Positions 33,058-41,646 of a stretch of DNA of 64,000 nucleotides are shown here, piece by piece. Origin of the DNA: an uncultured Carboxylicivirga sp. (lineage in GTDB: Bacteria > Bacteroidota > Bacteroidia > Bacteroidales > Marinilabiliaceae); NCBI GenBank assembly GCA_947491945.1, contig CANLLN010000009.1:91683-155682 (forward strand), written 5' to 3'. The notes below the pieces were generated by a model. That model searched no databases. It had not been told where the DNA came from and saw only the letters and a program-made list of their open reading frames with translations. Made by a program: the position numbers and the translations under genes. Positions within the stretch are counted from its first letter, which is position 1. Each line of letters opens with the position of its first letter.

Positions 33058-34314
33058 ATGTACAATTACTCTTATACTTCTTTTTTCTTTTTACTACTTC
33101 TCCCGCTCTTTCTATCAGGATGCAATAAGAAGAACAGGCAACCAAATTTTCTTATTATAATATCGAATACGCATGATACTAAAATGTTCAGTATCTATGA
33201 TAATCGATTTATAGAAACACCGAACTTAGATAAACTAGCTAAAGATGGAGCGGTTTTTCGAAATGCATTTATAAGTAACTATAATGTAGACTGTAATAAG
33301 GCAGCTTTATTAACAGGTAAACATATACTATCGAGTCATCATTTATTCGATAATGATGATGCCGGTAATAAACAGGCTTCATTTCTTAAAGTACTTAAGG
33401 ATGTAGGCTATCAAACAATGGTTTTTGGGCAATGGTATCCCGAAGGTCAGTCTTTAAAATATGACACTTTTGATATATCTAAAGTTAGGCGTGAAGATGT
33501 ACGAAGTCATCAATGTAACAATGACCTAATTACTAGAAAGGCTATAAACTGGTTGAGCAATAAAGGTCATTCGCAACCGTTCTGCCTGATTGTTAATTAT
33601 GATAGCGGTTTTCTAAATCATAAATCATCAAAAGGGGGATCGAACAATCAAAGTTTATCTTCTTCAATGGCTGACGAGTCTAAATCGAATCTGGAAATCG
33701 GTAATTCTTATCAGGAGTATATTGCTTCAATTGACAAAAATATTGGCAATATTCTAAATTACATGGATAATGGAGGAATGATTAAGAATACGGCTATGCT
33801 ATATACATCCCTTCAAGGTAATACAATAAATGACGTAAAAGCAAAGGAACATCATGTTAAGCATGAGCAAACAATGCGCATACCTTTAATTATTAAATAT
33901 TCTGAATTAATTAAACCAATTGATATTTGCGAACTGGCCCAAACTATTGATATTGCACCAACTCTTGTGGATTTGGCGGGCCTAGAAGTGCCTTCAGTAA
34001 TGCGAGGTATGTCATTAAGACCTCATTTAGAATATAAGTCTGCTAGTTCAAGAAACGAAATCTACTTTCATTATTCTGATAGCTGCAATATAAATAATCC
34101 TGTGTTACATTATGGAATTCACACAGGTAGATATAAATTAATATACTACAACCATTCGAATCAATGGGAACTATATGATCTTGAAAATGATCCCGACGAA
34201 TTGAAAAACTTATATGATGACGACAATTCTCAGGTATTAATTAAACATCTTAAGGTAAGGTTACACAAAATTAAACGTGATTATTCTATGCAGAATGATA
34301 AGCGGATAATATAG
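33058..34314 (+). CDS. Degenerate sulfatase-like lipoprotein
   Basis: A 418-residue protein of the alkaline-phosphatase/sulfatase fold with a lipoprotein signal (LFLSGC, Cys22). The fold is recognisable from ETPNLDKLAKDGAVFRNAF, ALLTGKH, QTIDIAPTLVDLAGLEVP, MRGMSLRPHL and the C-terminal YDLENDPDELKNLYDD. The formylglycine motif C/S-x-P-x-R is replaced by C79-N-K-A-A, so Pro and Arg are both missing, and the N-terminal metal-site Asp pair is replaced by SNTHD. It should therefore not be matured as an S1 sulfatase. It may be a binding protein, another hydrolase of the fold or a decaying gene, although the frame is intact. It lies between the SusCD terminator and an insertion sequence. Confidence 0.75.
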   Translation: MYNYSYTSFFFLLLLPLFLSGCNKKNRQPNFLIIISNTHDTKMFSIYDNRFIETPNLDKLAKDGAVFRNAFISNYNVDCNKAALLTGKHILSSHHLFDNDDAGNKQASFLKVLKDVGYQTMVFGQWYPEGQSLKYDTFDISKVRREDVRSHQCNNDLITRKAINWLSNKGHSQPFCLIVNYDSGFLNHKSSKGGSNNQSLSSSMADESKSNLEIGNSYQEYIASIDKNIGNILNYMDNGGMIKNTAMLYTSLQGNTINDVKAKEHHVKHEQTMRIPLIIKYSELIKPIDICELAQTIDIAPTLVDLAGLEVPSVMRGMSLRPHLEYKSASSRNEIYFHYSDSCNINNPVLHYGIHTGRYKLIYYNHSNQWELYDLENDPDELKNLYDDDNSQVLIKHLKVRLHKIKRDYSMQNDKRII

Positions 34315-34338
34315 AATAATTGTATTTAAAGTGAAGTT

Positions 34339-36123
34339 GGTTCTTCGTCAATTTTGGGGAATTAGCCATATTGAGACAACAACACTTTCCTCTTCAACAA
34401 TTCAAAGTTTGCACGACCATACATTTGACGTTTGATGCTCTTAATCCTGTTTACATGACCTTCAACCGGGCCATTACTCCACTTAAGCTGTATTGCATTC
34501 TTTACAGCGTCAATATCCATCGCCATTCCTCTCGCAAAAGATGTGAGGCCAGGCAGTTTTTGCTTGGAGTCTTTTACTGTCTGAATCCATTCTTCGATAT
34601 CACCAGTACCTTTTCTGATCATCTTTTTAAACTTGCGAACTAATTTTCGCACCTGCCGTAGCAAAGGCATATATTTTAAAAGCATCTGCATATAATTGCG
34701 TTCATCAAGATTCTCAATCCGATTCATGTTTCGCCCAATGTATTTTGCAAGCCGGCGAGTACTTAATGGTTTAATATATGGGATGTTCTGCTGGTTTATT
34801 TCAGATTGGCTCAGTACCATATTGCCAGTTGTGCCTTTAAGTTGTCTTATGTACTGGTATGCCTGGGAATTACCACCTGAATATCCCAATTGACGAATGT
34901 CGGCAACGATATCTTTCATCAAATAGCCAGCCTTTGAAATACTGTCAGTTATGTAAGACTTAAAATTCTCAATGTTGGTTCTTCTTGAATGTGATTTGGG
35001 CACCAACTCATCCATTGTAAAATACAGGCGTACAGTGTTACGACTAATGCCCAGTTCTCTCGCGATTCTCTTTTTCGGTATATTTTGACTTTGCAGTTCT
35101 TTAACTTTTTCAAAAACAGGTAGTCTCGAATCGAATCTTGGCAAAACGCTTGAAGTGCCCGTTATATTCTTTGATTCTGGTAGTTCTGCCTCTTGACACA
35201 ACTCCATTGTTTTGGCCTTGACTAGTTTATTTATTTTGGGTGCCACGCTCTTAAAGTACGTATCTAAAGCTTCTGACAGGTTCATTAACAGGTGAAAACG
35301 ATCTGCAACTTGTAGTGTACCGGGACTGGCAGAGTCAATCGCAGACGAATAAGAACTCGCTCTGTCCCTTGTAATTATTTCAATACCAGGATTCTTTTCG
35401 AGCCAGACTTCCAGATCTTCTCCCTCTCGTGTTGGCAGAAGGTCAATTGGCTTTGAGGTTTCCATGTCAACCAAAACAGTACCATAATTGACACCTTTCC
35501 GGAATGCCCAATCGTCGACACCAACCACTGTAAGTTTTCCTGGTTCCGGCGGTTGTAACCGGTAAGCAAGACGAGTGATGGTAGCCCGGCTTACTTTGAC
35601 ATTAAGTTTTTCAGACAATTTACTTCCTGCGCCACTTGTCATTTCAATGGCAATTTCAGATAATAGCTTATCAACTCGGAGCGTACGTCTGGCATATGGG
35701 AGAATATCATCATGTCGTTCTGTGAAAACCTTTCTTTGGCAGTTTGCATTCTGGCATTTAAACTTACGAATGCCTAATATGATTCGAGTAGAGTATTGAA
35801 ATACTGGCAGATCAGTTATCTTACGGGCGTATCGATCGTGTACAGAATAACTGTATCTGTTACAAACCGGGCACTTTGCCTTCTTGCTGGTTATTGAAGC
35901 ATGGAATGTAATTAATGATTGTTTATACTCGATATTGGAAATCTTGATTTTTGAAATTCGAAGGAGCTGTTTTAAGGTAATATATAATTGATTATCAATT
36001 ATATAGATATAACCAAAAGCACCATCATAACCAAAGAAAAACACACATTAAATAACTGTACATCAATTAATTAAAGACACATCTCCTTGTCTGAATGTGG
36101 TTCCCCAAAGTTGACGAAGAACC
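34339..36123 (-). mobile_element. ISL3-family insertion sequence (complete)
   Basis: A 1785-bp element bounded by 23-bp inverted repeats (34339-34361 and 36101-36123; outer bases GGTTCTTCGTCAA, inner TTTGGGGAA) that differ at a single position. It carries one transposase gene whose stop codon abuts the left repeat. The 8 bases outside the ends (GTGAAGTT on the left, AAGCTACT on the right) do not match, so the expected 8-bp target duplication of ISL3 elements is absent. The right end sits inside a xylose isomerase reading frame. Confidence 0.92.
34362..36044 (-). CDS. ISL3-family transposase
   Basis: A 560-residue transposase. The N-terminal zinc-binding region has C-P-V-C and C-x4-C pairs (KCPVCNRYSYSVHDR, KCQNANCQRKVF), followed by an HTH and the DDE domain opening with VVGVDDWAFRKGVNYGTVLVD; later acidic residues lie in ITRDRASSYSSAI and the C-terminal SNGPVEGHVNRIKSIKRQMYG box, all ISL3 hallmarks. 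The first possible codon is a GTG at 36044 directly after an in-frame stop; no ATG is available near the N-terminus, so the exact start is uncertain. No frameshift is seen, so the element may be active. Confidence 0.92.
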   Translation of the reverse strand: MFFFGYDGAFGYIYIIDNQLYITLKQLLRISKIKISNIEYKQSLITFHASITSKKAKCPVCNRYSYSVHDRYARKITDLPVFQYSTRIILGIRKFKCQNANCQRKVFTERHDDILPYARRTLRVDKLLSEIAIEMTSGAGSKLSEKLNVKVSRATITRLAYRLQPPEPGKLTVVGVDDWAFRKGVNYGTVLVDMETSKPIDLLPTREGEDLEVWLEKNPGIEIITRDRASSYSSAIDSASPGTLQVADRFHLLMNLSEALDTYFKSVAPKINKLVKAKTMELCQEAELPESKNITGTSSVLPRFDSRLPVFEKVKELQSQNIPKKRIARELGISRNTVRLYFTMDELVPKSHSRRTNIENFKSYITDSISKAGYLMKDIVADIRQLGYSGGNSQAYQYIRQLKGTTGNMVLSQSEINQQNIPYIKPLSTRRLAKYIGRNMNRIENLDERNYMQMLLKYMPLLRQVRKLVRKFKKMIRKGTGDIEEWIQTVKDSKQKLPGLTSFARGMAMDIDAVKNAIQLKWSNGPVEGHVNRIKSIKRQMYGRANFELLKRKVLLSQYG

Positions 36124-37029
36124 AAGCTACTTTGGGGAACGGCTAACGTTTTCTCAAATGCACGTTACATGAATGGTGCTTCTACTAATCCTGATTTCAC
36201 AGCTTTAGCACATGCTGCTACACAGGTTAAAAATGCCATTGATACAACGATTGCCTTAGGTGGTCAGAACTATGTATTCTGGGGTGGACGCGAAGGTTAC
36301 ATGTCATTGCTTAACACCAACATGAAAGCTGAGAAAGAACACCTGGCACAGTTCTTAACCATGGCACGCGACTATGCTCGCAAAAATGGTTTTACAGGTA
36401 ACTTCCTGATTGAGCCTAAGCCAATGGAGCCAATGAAGCACCAGTATGATGTAGATGCTGAAACGGTAATTGGTTTCTTACGTCACCACGGCTTAGATAA
36501 AGACTTTAAATTAAACATTGAAGTGAACCACGCTACTTTAGCTCAGCACACATTTGAGCACGAATTACAGTGCGCTGCCGATGCAGGTATGTTAGGTTCT
36601 ATCGATGCCAACAAAGGTGATTACCAAAATGGCTGGGATACAGACGAATTCCCAACAAGCATTCCTGAAACAGTACAGGCTATGATGGTTATTCTTCAGG
36701 CTGGTGGTTTACAAGGTGGTGGTGTTAACTTTGATGCCAAAACTCGCCGTAACTCAACCGACTTAGAAGATATCTTTATCGCTCATGTATCGGGTATGGA
36801 TACTTTCGCTCGTGCTTTGGTTATTGCTGATGATATTTTAACTAACAGCGATTACCTACAACAGAAAGCAGCTCGTTATGCGTCATTCGATAGCGGTAAA
36901 GGGGCTGAGTTTGCAGCCGGTAAATTAACGATGGAAGATCTTCGCAAGATTGCTAAAGAAGCTGGCGAACCAGCAATGATTAGCGGTAAGCAAGAGCGTT
37001 ATGAGCAGTTAATTAACATGTATATTTAA
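36124..37029 (+). pseudogene. xylA: Xylose isomerase, 5'-truncated by an IS
   Basis: The frame runs straight out of the insertion-sequence end: the first 15 codons ([15 protein letters not shown]) precede the ATG at 36169 and match the conserved xylose isomerase phrase LLWGTAN-F--ARYMNGA, so the gene once extended further upstream. The remaining 301 residues include the metal ligands in [24 protein letters not shown] and GVNFDAK, and a normal C-terminus. A full enzyme is about 440 residues, so roughly the first 135, including the catalytic-His region, are gone. They are not found left of the IS. The ORF may be transcribed but should not give active enzyme. Confidence 0.93.
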
Positions 37030-37433
37030 ATTTAGGCAGTAGTTGAAAGGCAGTAGGCAGAAGTTTATTTACAGCTTCAATAAAAAAATCCCCCATCGCC
37101 TTACGGCACTTCCCCGAGGGGAAGATTTATAAACGTATCGGACAAGGGAAATTATAAACCTAAGCACTGTAATACTAACTAATATAAATTATTAATAATC
37201 CCGAAAGATGTAAAATGAACTCAAACCCAGACAAATTCATTGAATAGAGTCCGGGTGTTATCTAAAGAAATTAAAACACATTTGTAGTTCAGTCTTCAAA
37301 CCCGCATCTTTCGGGATAACTTTAACAGTCAATAGTCTGTGGAAAGTAATCAGTAGTCGTGATACATTGTATCTTTTTATAAAACTACTGACCAATAACT
37401 ATCTGCTACTGACTAACATTAAATCCGGGAATA
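37030..37433. other. Intergenic region xylA-xylE with long inverted repeat
   Basis: No gene. It contains a perfect 13-bp inverted repeat, ATCCCGAAAGATG (37198-37210) with CATCTTTCGGGAT (37305-37317), enclosing 94 bases, plus low-complexity sequence made of short CAGTAGT/ACTACTG-like words on both sides. The repeat could be the ends of a small non-autonomous element or a structured leader of xylE; neither is proven. Confidence 0.45.
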
Positions 37434-38828
37434 ATGAAAGAAAATCAGAATTTAGGCTATATCATGCTGTTAACATTGGTAGCAACCTTAGGCGGGTTGC
37501 TTTTTGGGTATGATACGGCCGTCATTTCGGGGGCCGAAAAATCCATTCAGGCCTTCCTTATCGATGGGCTTAACTTAAGCTCATTTGCACACGGAGCAAC
37601 TGTTTCCAGTGCATTAATTGGTTGTATTATTGGTGGTGCCATCTCAGGTATTCTGGCTTCACGACTGGGAAGAAAGAAATCACTAATGGTAGCAGCTACC
37701 TTATTTTTTATCTCTGCCTTAGGTTCAGGAAAACCTGAAATCTTATTTTTTGAAGAAGGCAAAGCCACCATGGGCTTACTATACATGTTTAACGTCTACC
37801 GTATCATTGGCGGTATAGGTGTTGGTTTGGCTTCGGCTATTAGCCCAATGTACATCAGTGAAATTGCACCGGCTCACATTCGTGGTCGTTTAATTTCATT
37901 CAACCAGTTTGCCATTATCTTTGGTATGTTGGTGGTGTATTTTGTAAACTGGTCCATTGCTAAAGGGCAAACAATAGAATGGATTAACGAAACAGGCTGG
38001 CGCTATATGTTCTTATCAGAAGCCATCCCTGCCTCTTTATTTGGCATCCTCTTAATATTCGTACCTGAAACGCCACGTTATCTGGCCATGCAAGGTCATA
38101 ACGACAAAGCATTAGGCATTCTGGAACGCATTAATGGCATCGATAAAGCCAAAAGCATTTTAAATGACATTAAAGAAACCGTTACTAAAACAGCGACTTC
38201 ATCATCAAGCATCTTTTCGTACGGAAAAAAAGTGATAATCATCGGCATTTTACTATCAGTACTCCAACAATTTGTAGGTATAAATGTGGCACTTTATTAC
38301 GCACCTCGCATATTTGAAAGCATGGGAGTCGCTAAAGATGCATCCATGTTGCAAACCATTGTAATGGGATTAATTAATGTGGTTTTTACCGTTGTTGCTA
38401 TACTTACAGTTGACAAATGGGGACGTAAGCCTCTATTAATCACAGGTTCCATTGGAATGGCAGTTGGCATGATTGCCATTGGCCTATTATCATTCTTCGA
38501 AGTAATTGGCATCAGTACCTTGGTATTTATCATCGTCTACACCGCTTCGTTTATGATGAGTTGGGGACCAATCTGCTGGGTATTAATTGGCGAGATATTC
38601 CCTAATAAAATTCGTGGTAAAGCCATTGCTATTGCAGTAGCAGCACAATGGGCTGCCAATTACTTTATATCGTCAACCTACCCGGCCATGATGGAGTTTA
38701 GCGGTGGAATGACCTATATGTTCTATGGGGTGATGAGTATTTTATCAGCCATCTTTGTCTGGAAAATGATTCCTGAAACAAAAGGTAAATCATTGGAAGA
38801 AATGGAAGAAGTTATTGAGAAAATATAA
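37434..38828 (+). CDS. xylE: XylE-type D-xylose/proton symporter
   Basis: A 464-residue major facilitator sugar porter with twelve membrane segments. Signatures seen are GGLLFGYDTAVISGA in helix 1, SRLGRKKSL in loop 2-3, RIIGGIGVGLAS with YISEIAPAHIRGRL, VPETPRYLAMQGH in the central loop, QQFVGINVALYYAP in helix 7, DKWGRKPLL and the closing PETKGKSLEEME. It imports xylose by proton symport. It lies downstream of the damaged xylose isomerase, the usual xylA-xylE pairing in Bacteroidota; the upstream kinase and isomerase 5' end are not in the window. Confidence 0.93.
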   Translation: MKENQNLGYIMLLTLVATLGGLLFGYDTAVISGAEKSIQAFLIDGLNLSSFAHGATVSSALIGCIIGGAISGILASRLGRKKSLMVAATLFFISALGSGKPEILFFEEGKATMGLLYMFNVYRIIGGIGVGLASAISPMYISEIAPAHIRGRLISFNQFAIIFGMLVVYFVNWSIAKGQTIEWINETGWRYMFLSEAIPASLFGILLIFVPETPRYLAMQGHNDKALGILERINGIDKAKSILNDIKETVTKTATSSSSIFSYGKKVIIIGILLSVLQQFVGINVALYYAPRIFESMGVAKDASMLQTIVMGLINVVFTVVAILTVDKWGRKPLLITGSIGMAVGMIAIGLLSFFEVIGISTLVFIIVYTASFMMSWGPICWVLIGEIFPNKIRGKAIAIAVAAQWAANYFISSTYPAMMEFSGGMTYMFYGVMSILSAIFVWKMIPETKGKSLEEMEEVIEKI

Positions 38829-38837
38829 TTTAAACGA

Positions 38838-38875
38838 AACGCTCCGCTCTTTTATGAATGGAGCGTTAAATTTTG
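38838..38875 (+). terminator. Terminator after xylE
   Basis: An 8-bp perfect stem (AACGCTCC at 38838-38845 with GGAGCGTT at 38860-38867) is followed by AAATTTT, ten bases past the stop codon. Confidence 0.7.
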
Positions 38876-39448
38876 TCTCTATGACAAATTTGGTAAAGAT
38901 GTGAAGTGATTGGCTTTAACTAGCAATTTATTAATGTATAAGGGTGGTGTGAGTTGCATCTGATTAACAATATTTTAATCTGGCAGATATGGTTGTTAAA
39001 ACTATCCGCACTTTGTAAATCTAATTTAGAGACTGAAACTTTATGTATTAATGTGTTTTTAATGTGATATCAAACACAAATCCAAGGTTCGAACCTATCA
39101 TTCATTTTTTCTTTTTGAGCGAAATGATATGAAACCGATAAAAATGTTAGAAAATTAATTTTGACTTGTTTTGTTGCTTTTTAGTCAAAAAATGCGTAGC
39201 ATTACATTGATAAACAAAGGTTTATAAAAGCGGGTGACCTGCGAGGTGACCTAATTAAAAATGAAATTATAACAAAAAGAAAATAAGTGATTTACGAGAT
39301 AGGTGTATCATCCTGGTACCCCGACAATTATAAGGGATGGACTATTAGGTTTATCCTTTTTTTATAGCATCTTCCTAAGTGCTTATTTTACTAGTCGTAA
39401 GGAAGAGATGCGTGAGAGGCAGTGACGGCTGTTTCGATAGAAAAGATT
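38876..39448. other. Gene-free stretch before tRNA-Ser
   Basis: About 570 bases with no supported gene. A tandem GGTGACCTgcgaGGTGACCT lies near 39231-39250. The last part should contain the tRNA promoter. Nothing else was recognised. Confidence 0.5.
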
Positions 39449-39535
39449 GGAGAGTTGGGTGAGTGGCTGAAACCACCAGTTTGCTAAACTGACGTACGGG
39501 CAACCGTACCGGGGGTTCGAATCCCCCACTCTCCG
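39449..39535 (+). tRNA. tRNA-Ser (GCT anticodon)
   Basis: An 87-base cloverleaf with a 7-bp acceptor stem (GGAGAGT/ACTCTCC), discriminator G, anticodon loop TTGCTAA with anticodon GCT at 39483-39485, a long variable arm (CGTACGGG-CAA-CCGTACCG region) typical of serine tRNAs, and T-loop GTTCGAATC. CCA is not encoded. It reads AGC/AGU codons. A tyrosine integrase lies 263 bases downstream, so the 3' end of this gene is the likely attachment site. Confidence 0.95.
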
Positions 39536-39570
39536 CTGAATAAAATGTCAATAGAAGACAGAAAAGAGAC

Positions 39571-39608
39571 AAGTCCTACACTATCAATTAGTTGTAGGAC
39601 TTTTTTTA
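39571..39608 (+). terminator. Terminator downstream of tRNA-Ser
   Basis: A 10-bp perfect stem (AAGTCCTACA at 39571-39580 with TGTAGGACTT at 39593-39602) ends in a run of T. Confidence 0.8.
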
Positions 39609-39656
39609 TGTCTTCATGTTTTGTCTGACTTACTTAAAATGCCTGTAAAAGACACG

Positions 39657-39748
39657 AAATCGTGACTAAATCGTGACCGAAAATTTTCAGGCAAAAAAAG
39701 GTCACGATTTGTCCAAAATTGGCAGTGCTTTGTCCAAGCTTGGCAGTC
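39657..39748. repeat. Repeat cluster upstream of the integrase
   Basis: Two direct copies of AAATCGTGAC (39657-39666 and 39668-39677) are followed by an inverted copy GGTCACGATTT at 39700-39710, giving a perfect 11-bp inverted pair. Immediately after come two tandem 21-base units TTTGTCCAA(AA/GC)TTGGCAGT at 39708-39748, each containing a palindrome (CCAAAATTGG, CCAAGCTTGG). Clusters like this next to a tyrosine integrase are typical of arm-type or excisionase sites, or of the integrase operator; that role is inferred. Confidence 0.6.
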
Positions 39749-39798
39749 CTATAATCATTTCATTTTGAGATTGATAATGTAATTTTACAAATTGAAAA

Positions 39799-41040
39799 AT
39801 GATGATTATGAGAAGTACATTTAATGTTCTTTTTTTCCTAAAAAAGAATGCAGAAAAGAAGGATGGAACAGCCCCTATCGTGGCCAGAATTACCATTAAT
39901 GGAAAAAGCAGCCAGTTCAACACGAAACAATTCGTTAACAAAAATGACTGGAACGTAGAGTTAAACAGGGTTAAAGGCAGAAGTGCAGAAGCCAAGAAAA
40001 TGAATAGCGTATTGGATGAAATTAGATCATGTCTCCGGAACGCTTATAATGACCTTACCCGAAAAGAAATAATTGTAACTGCCGAAAAGGTCAAGAATAC
40101 ATTCTTAGGTATAGGTCAGGAAAAATTCTTACTGGTTGAGTTATTTGAGGAATGCAACAGCATTTTGAAAAAGCAGGTTGGTATCACCAAATCAAAAGCA
40201 ACTTACCAAAAAGCCGAAGTTTGCAAACGGCATGTATCCGAATACATAAAGGCGGAATATAAGTTATCCGATATTGATTTAAGAGAAATCAACCACTCCT
40301 TTATTGTTGGCTTTGAAACCTACCTGAATACTCATTGCAAATGCAATTACAATACAACAGCTAAATTCATTCAGAAATTTAAGAGCATCATTATTACAGC
40401 TCAGAAAAACGGTCAACTCCATAACGACCCCTTTGCCAACTACAAAATATCTTTAAAGAAGGTTGACCGTGGCTACCTGACCAAAGACGAGCTAAATAAA
40501 ATAATAGAGAAAGAAATTAAAAATGAACGACTGGAGCGCATACGTGATATTTTTGTTTTCTCCTGCTACACCGGTTTAGCTTATATTGACATCAAAAACC
40601 TAAAGAAAGAACATATTATCCAAGGTTTTGATGGTAATCCATGGATAATGACCAAAAGGCAAAAAACCGATGTACAAACCGTAGTTCCTTTGTTGGATGT
40701 TGCCCAAGAGATTCTAAAAAAATACAAAGGGCTTCCAAAGGATGTATTGCTACCTGTACCAACGAACCAGAAAACAAATGCGTACTTGAAAGAAATTGGA
40801 GACCTGTGTGGCATTAATAAAAACCTCACCTTTCACCTTGCCCGGCATACTTTCGCAACCACCATTACCCTCTCAAATGGAGTACCCATTGAAACAGTTA
40901 GCAAAATGCTTGGGCATACGAATATTAAAACTACGCAAATTTATGCCAGAATTACGAATGAGAAGGTCAGCTCAGATATGCAGATACTGTCAGAAAAACT
41001 AAAGGAATCAGGATTGGATGCCAAGACATTATCGGCTTAG
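39799..41040 (+). CDS. Tyrosine recombinase (integrase)
   Basis: A 413-residue Bacteroidota-type tyrosine recombinase: N-terminal arm-binding domain (FNVLFFLKKNAEKKDGTAPIVARI), SAM-like core-binding domain (about 110-215) and catalytic domain. The first catalytic Arg position is CYTGLAYIDI, where Ala replaces Arg, a substitution seen in Bacteroides-type integrases. The HLARHT box supplies H-x-x-R, LGHTNIKTTQIYARI the second H/W position and the nucleophilic Tyr. The start may be ATG 39808 rather than 39799. It would insert the element into the tRNA-Ser gene just upstream. It is the only + strand gene of the element. Confidence 0.92.
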   Translation: MMIMRSTFNVLFFLKKNAEKKDGTAPIVARITINGKSSQFNTKQFVNKNDWNVELNRVKGRSAEAKKMNSVLDEIRSCLRNAYNDLTRKEIIVTAEKVKNTFLGIGQEKFLLVELFEECNSILKKQVGITKSKATYQKAEVCKRHVSEYIKAEYKLSDIDLREINHSFIVGFETYLNTHCKCNYNTTAKFIQKFKSIIITAQKNGQLHNDPFANYKISLKKVDRGYLTKDELNKIIEKEIKNERLERIRDIFVFSCYTGLAYIDIKNLKKEHIIQGFDGNPWIMTKRQKTDVQTVVPLLDVAQEILKKYKGLPKDVLLPVPTNQKTNAYLKEIGDLCGINKNLTFHLARHTFATTITLSNGVPIETVSKMLGHTNIKTTQIYARITNEKVSSDMQILSEKLKESGLDAKTLSA

Positions 41041-41060
41041 GCATTACAGACACAAAAAAA

Positions 41061-41093
41061 AAACTCCCGGTTGATTCATTGAGCCGGGAGTTT
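41061..41093. terminator. Bidirectional terminator, integrase/kinase
   Basis: A 10-bp stem (AAACTCCCGG at 41061-41070 and CCGGGAGTTT at 41084-41093) is flanked by A-runs on the left and T-runs on the right, so it can end both the + strand integrase and the - strand viperin operon. Confidence 0.85.
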
Positions 41094-41114
41094 TTTATTC
41101 ATTTATAATTTTGA

Positions 41115-41645
41115 TTAGGCCAAAGCTTTAAATTCACTTAGGATTTTTTCAACAAGCTCTTCAGGAGAACTGAAACTTGTATCAATTATTAAATCATAAT
41201 TGGTAGTATCAGTAAAATCAACACCAAAATTCTTGATAAACCGTTCTTTCATTTGCTTGTTTCGCTTTTGGATAGCCACTTTTGAATAATCTTCATCATT
41301 CCGTTTAGATGAAGCAATGCGATTAAACGCTATATCATCAGACACAGTAAGCAAAATGTGTGATGCATTTTTGACAAAATGAAATCCAAGTCTATAATCA
41401 ATAACCAAGCTATCAGATTTATTACAATAATTTTTAAACCTATCGTCTATGATATTATCAAGCTCCGGCTTCTCAGAAAGCAATACTTGAAATTCATTAA
41501 TTGTCATGTTGTAATCTTCCTTTGCTAATTCTCTGGAGAAATTTCCAACTGAAACAAAACTATAACCCAAAGCCTCAGAAAGCAATTTACCCACCGTTGA
41601 TTTACCGGTTCCGGCTAATCCACTAATTGTAATATTCTTCTTCAT
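41115..41645 (-). CDS. Cytidylate-kinase-like nucleotide kinase
   Basis: A 176-residue P-loop kinase with Walker A at residues 9-16 (GLAGTGKS), followed by VGKLLSEALGYSFVSVGNFSRELAKE, closely like the archaeal-type CMP kinase pattern, and a lid-like segment with Arg residues (NRIASSKRNDEDYSKVAIQKR). It starts one base after the viperin stop codon, so the two are one operon. Known prokaryotic viperins are often encoded beside nucleotide kinases, which fits a role in supplying or phosphorylating the nucleotide that viperin converts to a 3'-deoxy-3',4'-didehydro product. Substrate (CMP or another NMP) is inferred. Confidence 0.85.
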   Translation of the reverse strand: MKKNITISGLAGTGKSTVGKLLSEALGYSFVSVGNFSRELAKEDYNMTINEFQVLLSEKPELDNIIDDRFKNYCNKSDSLVIDYRLGFHFVKNASHILLTVSDDIAFNRIASSKRNDEDYSKVAIQKRNKQMKERFIKNFGVDFTDTTNYDLIIDTSFSSPEELVEKILSEFKALA

Positions 41646-41646
41646 A

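Noticed and set aside
34331..36131. Simple ISL3 insertion into xylA
   Set aside because: No matching 8-base flanks and no xylA 5' part on the left side.
39375..39572. Minus-strand open frame crossing the tRNA
   Set aside because: It is antisense to a complete tRNA-Ser cloverleaf and has no coding character.
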